From NCBI GenBank assembly GCA_965225935.1, contig CBDDCC010000024.1:682001-746000 (forward strand): a stretch of 64,000 nt of DNA. Direction: 5' to 3'. Positions 60,555 through 64,000 of this stretch are shown here, piece by piece. A model generated the notes under the pieces. That model saw only the letters and a program-made list of their open reading frames with translations. It was not told the origin of the DNA and ran no database searches. This DNA comes from CALJXB01 sp965225935 (GTDB taxonomy: Bacteria > Pseudomonadota > Alphaproteobacteria > Kiloniellales > JAKSDN01). The translations under genes and the position numbers were made by a program. Each line of letters begins with the position of its first letter. The first letter of the stretch is position 1.

Positions 60555-61139
60555 ATGGGACAAGGCTCGAAGTTCGACATAGAGCAGGAGCTGCTTGAGT
60601 GCCTGCCCCACATGCGGGCTTTCGCGCGCTTTCTGGTGAAGGACGCCGAGCAGGCCGACGACCTGGTCCAGGACGCCACGGTGCGGGTCCTGAGCGCCTC
60701 CGACCAGTTCGAGCCCGGGACCAACTTCAAGGCCTGGGTGTTCACGATTCTGCGCAATCTCCACTACAACAACCTGCGCAAGGCCGGGCGTACGGTGGAT
60801 ACCAACCCCCAAAGCGGCGCCCTCGACCTCATCTCCGCGCTCGCCGCGACCCAGGAGTCCTCCCTTGAGTTCCGCGACTTCTACCGGGCCTTCTGGCAGC
60901 TCGACGAGGACAAGCGCGAGGTCTTGATGCTGGTGGGCGCGAGCGGCCTCAGCTACGAGGACGCCTCCAAGATCTGCGGCTGCGAGGTCGGCACCATCAA
61001 GAGCCGGGCTTCGCGTGCGCGGGTCGAACTGAAGGAGAAGCTCAAGGAGGTCAAGCAAGAGTCGGCCGCGGCGGAGGCGGGCGGCGCCAAGGCCGGCGGC
61101 CGGGTCGCCGAGCTTTCCGGCAGCGGCGTCGATCCCTAG
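60555..61139 (+). CDS. ecfG: General stress response ECF sigma factor EcfG
   Basis: A 194-residue ECF sigma factor with region 2 (ECLPHMRAFARFLVKDAEQADDLVQDATVRVL, FKAWVFTILRN) and region 4 (REVLMLVGASGLSYEDASKICGCEVGTIKSRASRAR). It directs RNA polymerase to GGAAC-N16/17-CGTT promoters under general stress. The C-terminal Ala/Gly-rich tail of about 25 residues is not conserved. It is in a unit with nepR, regulated through PhyR and the nearby HWE kinase. Its TAG stop forms the start of a palindromic element, as with the gene at 13280. Confidence 0.95.
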   Translation: MGQGSKFDIEQELLECLPHMRAFARFLVKDAEQADDLVQDATVRVLSASDQFEPGTNFKAWVFTILRNLHYNNLRKAGRTVDTNPQSGALDLISALAATQESSLEFRDFYRAFWQLDEDKREVLMLVGASGLSYEDASKICGCEVGTIKSRASRARVELKEKLKEVKQESAAAEAGGAKAGGRVAELSGSGVDP

Positions 61140-61276
61140 AGCAGATCGTGACGAGCTGGAATCGCTTCGCGAAGCCAGCTGGTCGCGTGAATCTGCTCTG
61201 AATCTACAAGTTCGATCAGAATCACCCACTCAGATGCAACCGTGTCGCGGTTGCATCTGAGTGGGTTCTGATCTAG
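61136..61276. repeat. Palindromic element at the 3' end of ecfG (CTAG...CTAG)
   Basis: Bounded by CTAGAGCAGATC and a terminal CTGATCTAG, it contains an imperfect stem-loop (61138-61199) and a strong one at 61214-61273 with an 18-bp stem plus an 8-bp outer stem. It starts with the same TAGAGCAG as the 13.3-kb element and likewise overlaps the upstream gene's stop codon. It may form or help the ecfG transcript end. Confidence 0.65.
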
Positions 61277-61468
61277 GGCCGCGCCCGGCGCGGCGGCTCG
61301 CGGCACGGGCGGCGGGCCAAAATCCTTCCAAAATCGGACTGCTTGAGTTGGTGCGGGATCGGGCCTGATCCGCGGCCTCGCCCATCCGCGTTGGGGGCCT
61401 ATACGCAACTTGGGGAAGCCAGTCCGGCCGTGTCGGCGTTTAATGGCGGCCGGGGAGAAGAGCGAACC

Positions 61469-61681
61469 ATGACTTACACACTCATCCTGCCGGCCCAAGG
61501 AACGTCTCGCAGATGGCGTCTTGAGAGCGATTTTGCTCCGGGGAGGAACGGCCGGCAGTCTTCTGTTCTGCAAGCAGCCAACGATAATTTCCGAGGCAAG
61601 GACACATTGAAGAGCCGAAGCCAGGGGCCCGCCAGCCGCGGGGTCGGATCAATCGTCTCCTCTCCTTTGCCCGGACGATGA
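61469..61681 (+). CDS. Small hypothetical protein, 70 residues
   Basis: ATG 61469 follows GGGGAGAAGAG, a good ribosome binding site, and the product starts MTYTLILPAQGTSRRWRLES and contains LQAANDNFRGK; an AANDN-like motif occurs in other small alphaproteobacterial proteins. It is basic, with no signal or membrane segment. A strong terminator lies about 85 bp downstream, supporting a short transcript. The frame extends upstream without support. No function known. Confidence 0.45.
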   Translation: MTYTLILPAQGTSRRWRLESDFAPGRNGRQSSVLQAANDNFRGKDTLKSRSQGPASRGVGSIVSSPLPGR

Positions 61682-61764
61682 CCGGCGGCGAGGAATTGAG
61701 GTCCTTGGAAGCAGCGAGCAAGTATCATCGACGGTAGTTTTCATGCGCCAGCCTGTATTACTCG

Positions 61765-61795
61765 GGCCCCGTCTTCGGCGGGGCCTTTCCTTTTG
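61765..61795 (+). terminator. Rho-independent terminator (+ strand)
   Basis: GGCCCCG (61765-61771) pairs with CGGGGCC (61779-61785), with loop TCTTCGG and tail TTTCCTTTTGG. It probably ends the transcript of the 70-residue ORF. Confidence 0.8.
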
Positions 61796-61814
61796 GCCTA
61801 TACCCTCTGGCTGA

Positions 61815-61843
61815 TTGTAAGGTGCTTTGGGGAAGAGTATTAT
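61815..61843 (+). promoter_or_regulatory. Sigma-70-like promoter of an orphan small RNA
   Basis: TTGTAA (61815-61820), exactly 17 bases, then TATTAT (61838-61843). Both hexamers are close to the consensus and the spacing is optimal. It lies between two plus-strand terminators with no protein gene downstream before the second. Confidence 0.65.
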
Positions 61844-61849
61844 TATTAG

Positions 61850-61921
61850 GCCCTTAGGTAATTGATCTGAAACTCATCAACGAACCAATTCCTATGCCCC
61901 GCCACAAGCGGGGCTTTTTTT
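61850..61921 (+). ncRNA. Candidate orphan small RNA, about 72 nt
   Basis: The promoter at 61815-61843 predicts a start near 61850, and a near-ideal terminator ends at 61921. The RNA is AT-richer than its surroundings and contains TTGAT...ATCAA, an additional small stem, before the terminator hairpin with a seven-T tail typical of Hfq-binding small RNAs. No reading frame with a ribosome binding site is present. No known family was recognised. It lies between the stress sigma factor cluster and the pseudo-protease gene. Confidence 0.6.
61896..61921 (+). terminator. Rho-independent terminator of the orphan small RNA
   Basis: GCCCCGC (61896-61902) pairs with GCGGGGC (61908-61914), loop CACAA, followed by seven T residues. 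Confidence 0.88.
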
Positions 61922-62108
61922 GGGAGGGTCAAGTATAGCCGCCGCGGCGGCGAGAATTACAAAGGGAGCCCCTTGGATTTATTGGCTGGGGCTCTCGTAT
62001 TCGCGCAGGACACCCATACGCAATCTGGTGAAGTGCGCGAAGAACGGCTGCTGTTGAATGGCCCTGCTGTCGAAGGACGGCGAGGTTTATTGGGGGGAAG
62101 TATTGGGT

Positions 62109-63242
62109 ATGAGCGCAGGAAGTTCTTGCTTTGTACCGCTCCGCGTCCCGGTCGGGCGGCTCGTGGGCGGCCTGGCCTCGAGCCTGGCCTCAAGCATAGC
62201 CTGTGGCGCCATTTTGCTCCTCGCGGGCGGGGCCGGCGATCCGGCCCAGGCGGCACCGAAGTTTCCGAACCGGGTCATCGTCGAGGCCGAGGCCTATCCC
62301 TGGAGCGCGCTCGGCCGCGTCAACACGGGCGGCCGGGGCTTCTGCACCGGCACGCTGGTCAGTGACCGGCACGTGCTGACCCGGGCCCGCTGCCTCTACA
62401 ACGCCGTCGAAGGCCGCTGGTGGGACGCCACCGAGCTGCACTTCGTCGCCGGCTACGAGCGCGACAGCTACCGCCTCAACGCGCCGGTCGTCGACTACCG
62501 CGTCGCCCGCGGCTATGCCGGCGGCCTCGAGGTGACCTTGGCCGACGTGCTGAACAACTGGGCCCTGCTGACGCTGGACGCCAGCATCGGCCGCGAGGCC
62601 GGCTGGATGAAGGTGCAGTGGCTGGACAGCGGGACCCTCGACCGGATCAAGCGCGGCGACGTGCAGATCCTGGACGCGGGCTACCGCCGCGGCCAGGCCC
62701 ACGTGGTGACCGTGACGCTCAGCTGCAGCGTCGACGGCGCCCTGCGGCGGCGCCTGCTCTCCGACCGGGCCTGCACCTCCACCCTCTACGATCCCGGCCT
62801 CTCCACGCTGCTGTTCATCGACGGCGAGCTGCGGGTTCTCGGGTCCCGCTCCATGCGCAAGGACACCGGCTTCCGGAACATGAGCGCCCGCTTCGCCCCC
62901 GGGGCCCAGAGGTCCGGCGGCGGCATGCTGCGGGATACGGTGAGCCGGCTGTTCGGCGCGGTGGAGAAGAGGCGGGCGGTTTCCTTCGCGCCCCGCTCGG
63001 TTCCCCTGCCGGCGGCCAAGCCGCTTCCCGGCTCCGTGCGGCTGGCCGAGAACGGCGACGCCGGGATCCCGGCGTCGACGGACGGCGCCGATGGGGTCGT
63101 GCCAGCGGCCTACTCCGAGGGCGGCGCGTCCGTCGGCACCTCGTCCAGCCGCTCCAAGCCACGGCCCTTCAACCGCCGCGGCGGTACGCCTGACGAGGGG
63201 GCCCGGCTGGACTGGCTGCCCGTGCGCGTCGGCCTCGACTGA
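62109..63242 (+). CDS. Secreted trypsin-fold pseudo-protease
   Basis: ATG 62109 (GGGGGGAAG upstream) gives 377 residues with a long signal segment ending near DPAQA. The body is clearly homologous to the active protease at 43.2-44.2 kb: VIVEAEAYPWSALGRVN, LYNAVEGRW, HFVAGYERD, DAGYRRGQAH all align. Yet the triad is lost: H is R94 (LTRARCLYN), D is N150 (LNNWALL) and the GDSG serine is P229 (YDPG). The PG-binding domain is replaced by a C-terminal low-complexity tail (about residues 290-377). It likely binds rather than cuts, or is a decoy/regulator. The substrate is unknown. Confidence 0.82.
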   Translation: MSAGSSCFVPLRVPVGRLVGGLASSLASSIACGAILLLAGGAGDPAQAAPKFPNRVIVEAEAYPWSALGRVNTGGRGFCTGTLVSDRHVLTRARCLYNAVEGRWWDATELHFVAGYERDSYRLNAPVVDYRVARGYAGGLEVTLADVLNNWALLTLDASIGREAGWMKVQWLDSGTLDRIKRGDVQILDAGYRRGQAHVVTVTLSCSVDGALRRRLLSDRACTSTLYDPGLSTLLFIDGELRVLGSRSMRKDTGFRNMSARFAPGAQRSGGGMLRDTVSRLFGAVEKRRAVSFAPRSVPLPAAKPLPGSVRLAENGDAGIPASTDGADGVVPAAYSEGGASVGTSSSRSKPRPFNRRGGTPDEGARLDWLPVRVGLD

Positions 63243-63311
63243 CCCGCGGCGGCCAGCGGGAGTCCGGCGGGATCCGGGCGAGCCTGTCCGGGCAGGCCGG
63301 CAGAAGGCGTC

Positions 63312-63563
63312 TCAGCCGACCTTGGGCTTGTTGAGCAGTGTGACCTCGTCCCCCTCCGAAAGAGGTGTCCGGGCCAGCTCGGCGAGCGGCACCACCCGGC
63401 CGTTCCGGGTGACGAGGTAGGACCGCTCGTCCGGAAACCCGAGCCGATCCACCAGTTCCTGAACCGAGGCGCCCGCCGGCATCTCGAGCTCGGCCCGGTT
63501 GCCGCTGCGCTCTTCCGGCAGGTAGCGGGCCAGCCGGCCGATGGTCTTGACCTGGACACGCAT
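63312..63563 (-). CDS. MoaD/ThiS-family ubiquitin-like protein
   Basis: An 83-residue beta-grasp protein. MRVQVKTIGRLARYLPEERS, then SVQELVDRLGFPDERSYLVTRNGRVVPLAELARTPLSEGDEVTLLNKPKVG, match the MoaD/ThiS fold. The C terminus is KVG, lacking the Gly-Gly end needed for adenylation and thiocarboxylation in classical MoaD or ThiS; a related carrier or a protein needing trimming is possible. It is on the same strand as ctaA, 29 bp from its stop. Confidence 0.75.
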   Translation of the reverse strand: MRVQVKTIGRLARYLPEERSGNRAELEMPAGASVQELVDRLGFPDERSYLVTRNGRVVPLAELARTPLSEGDEVTLLNKPKVG

Positions 63564-63592
63564 GGACCCGGCCGCGGGCGTTCCGCCGGCCG

Positions 63593-64000
63593 TCAGGCCC
63601 GGGCCGGCCGCAGGGCGTGGAGCGCCCAGACGACCGCCGTCAGCAGCGCCAGCGCGCCGGCCTGGTGCAGGGCGCCCAGCCAGACCGGGACCAGCAGCAG
63701 CAGGGTGGCGATGCCGAGCGCCACCTGGGCCGCTGCCGTCAGCCCCAGCAGCGCGAAGGCGCGCCGGGCCCGCGGGGCCAGGCCGCTGCGGCGCGCGATC
63801 AGCCAGAGCGCCAGGGCTCCGGCCAGGGTGGCGATGGCGAGCGCCCGGTGATTGAACTGCACGGTGGCCGGGTTCTCGAAGTGGTTGGCCGGCCAGGGGG
63901 AGAGGAGGGCGTAATCCTCGGGCAGCAGCCCCTCGCCCATGAGGGGGAAGCTGTTGTAGATGAAGCCCGCGTCCAGGCCGGCCACGAAGGCGCCGGAGGC
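63593..64000 (-). CDS. ctaA: Heme A synthase CtaA/COX15, 3' part (cut by window end)
   Basis: The last about 136 codons of a CtaA/COX15 integral membrane enzyme that oxidises heme O to heme A for cytochrome c oxidase. The visible part begins SGAFVAGLDAGFIYNSFPLM, a family hallmark, followed by a loop with NHFENPATVQFNHRALA (heme-ligand histidine) and three more transmembrane segments; LGALHQAGALALL carries another heme-ligand histidine. The start lies beyond 64000. Confidence 0.92.
   Translation of the reverse strand, partial: ASGAFVAGLDAGFIYNSFPLMGEGLLPEDYALLSPWPANHFENPATVQFNHRALAIATLAGALALWLIARRSGLAPRARRAFALLGLTAAAQVALGIATLLLLVPVWLGALHQAGALALLTAVVWALHALRPARA

Overview
The window is about 64 kb of GC-rich bacterial chromosome with tightly packed genes. 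It reads as an alphaproteobacterium, probably a Rhodospirillales/Kiloniellales-type organism. The strongest evidence is the general stress response module EcfG-NepR-PhyR plus an HWE/HisKA_2 kinase (57-61 kb), which is restricted to Alphaproteobacteria. The lineage below class is inference. No rRNA, tRNA, phage, transposase or CRISPR array was recognised.

Region 1-28 kb is mostly housekeeping and metabolism: purC, an MlaC-like lipid carrier, a LysR regulator divergent from a Rieske oxygenase with its reductase, tamA-tamB for outer-membrane assembly, a receiver-Hpt protein, a LysE exporter, glycerol kinase, an acyl-CoA dehydrogenase, a GlcD-type FAD oxidoreductase with a GNAT and a Sua5/TsaC enzyme, cysQ with a PfpI-like protein, class I ribonucleotide reductase (nrdAB) and an SRAP protein. 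Between the genes are a 281-bp cloverleaf-like palindromic element (13.3 kb) and a candidate FNR-controlled small RNA (16.1 kb).

Region 28-54 kb is the main accessory system, a Lap-type adhesin locus. An AT-rich promoter region precedes a 12.6-kb gene for a giant type I secreted protein with about 16 nearly identical 163-residue T1SS-143/DUF5801 repeats, a von Willebrand A domain and a C-terminal RTX-like secretion region. The reading frame is broken inside the repeats, which may be an assembly artefact. Convergent to it runs a minus-strand gene row: T1SS ABC transporter, HlyD adaptor, LapG-like cysteine protease, a membrane PAS/HD-GYP protein with a degenerate metal site, a trypsin-like protease and a small unknown protein. 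TolC is divergent. No LapD gene is seen. The degenerate HD-GYP protein sits where a LapD-like c-di-GMP receptor would be expected and may replace it; this is the most interesting hypothesis here.

Region 54-64 kb holds an RHH-PAS regulator, small secreted proteins, a lipoprotein protease, the stress-response cluster with a symmetrical EcfG-type promoter between phyR and nepR-ecfG, another palindromic element at the ecfG stop codon, a convincing orphan small RNA (61.85-61.92 kb), a pseudo-protease paralogous to the adhesin-locus trypsin but lacking all three catalytic residues, a MoaD/ThiS-like protein and the 3' part of ctaA at the window edge.
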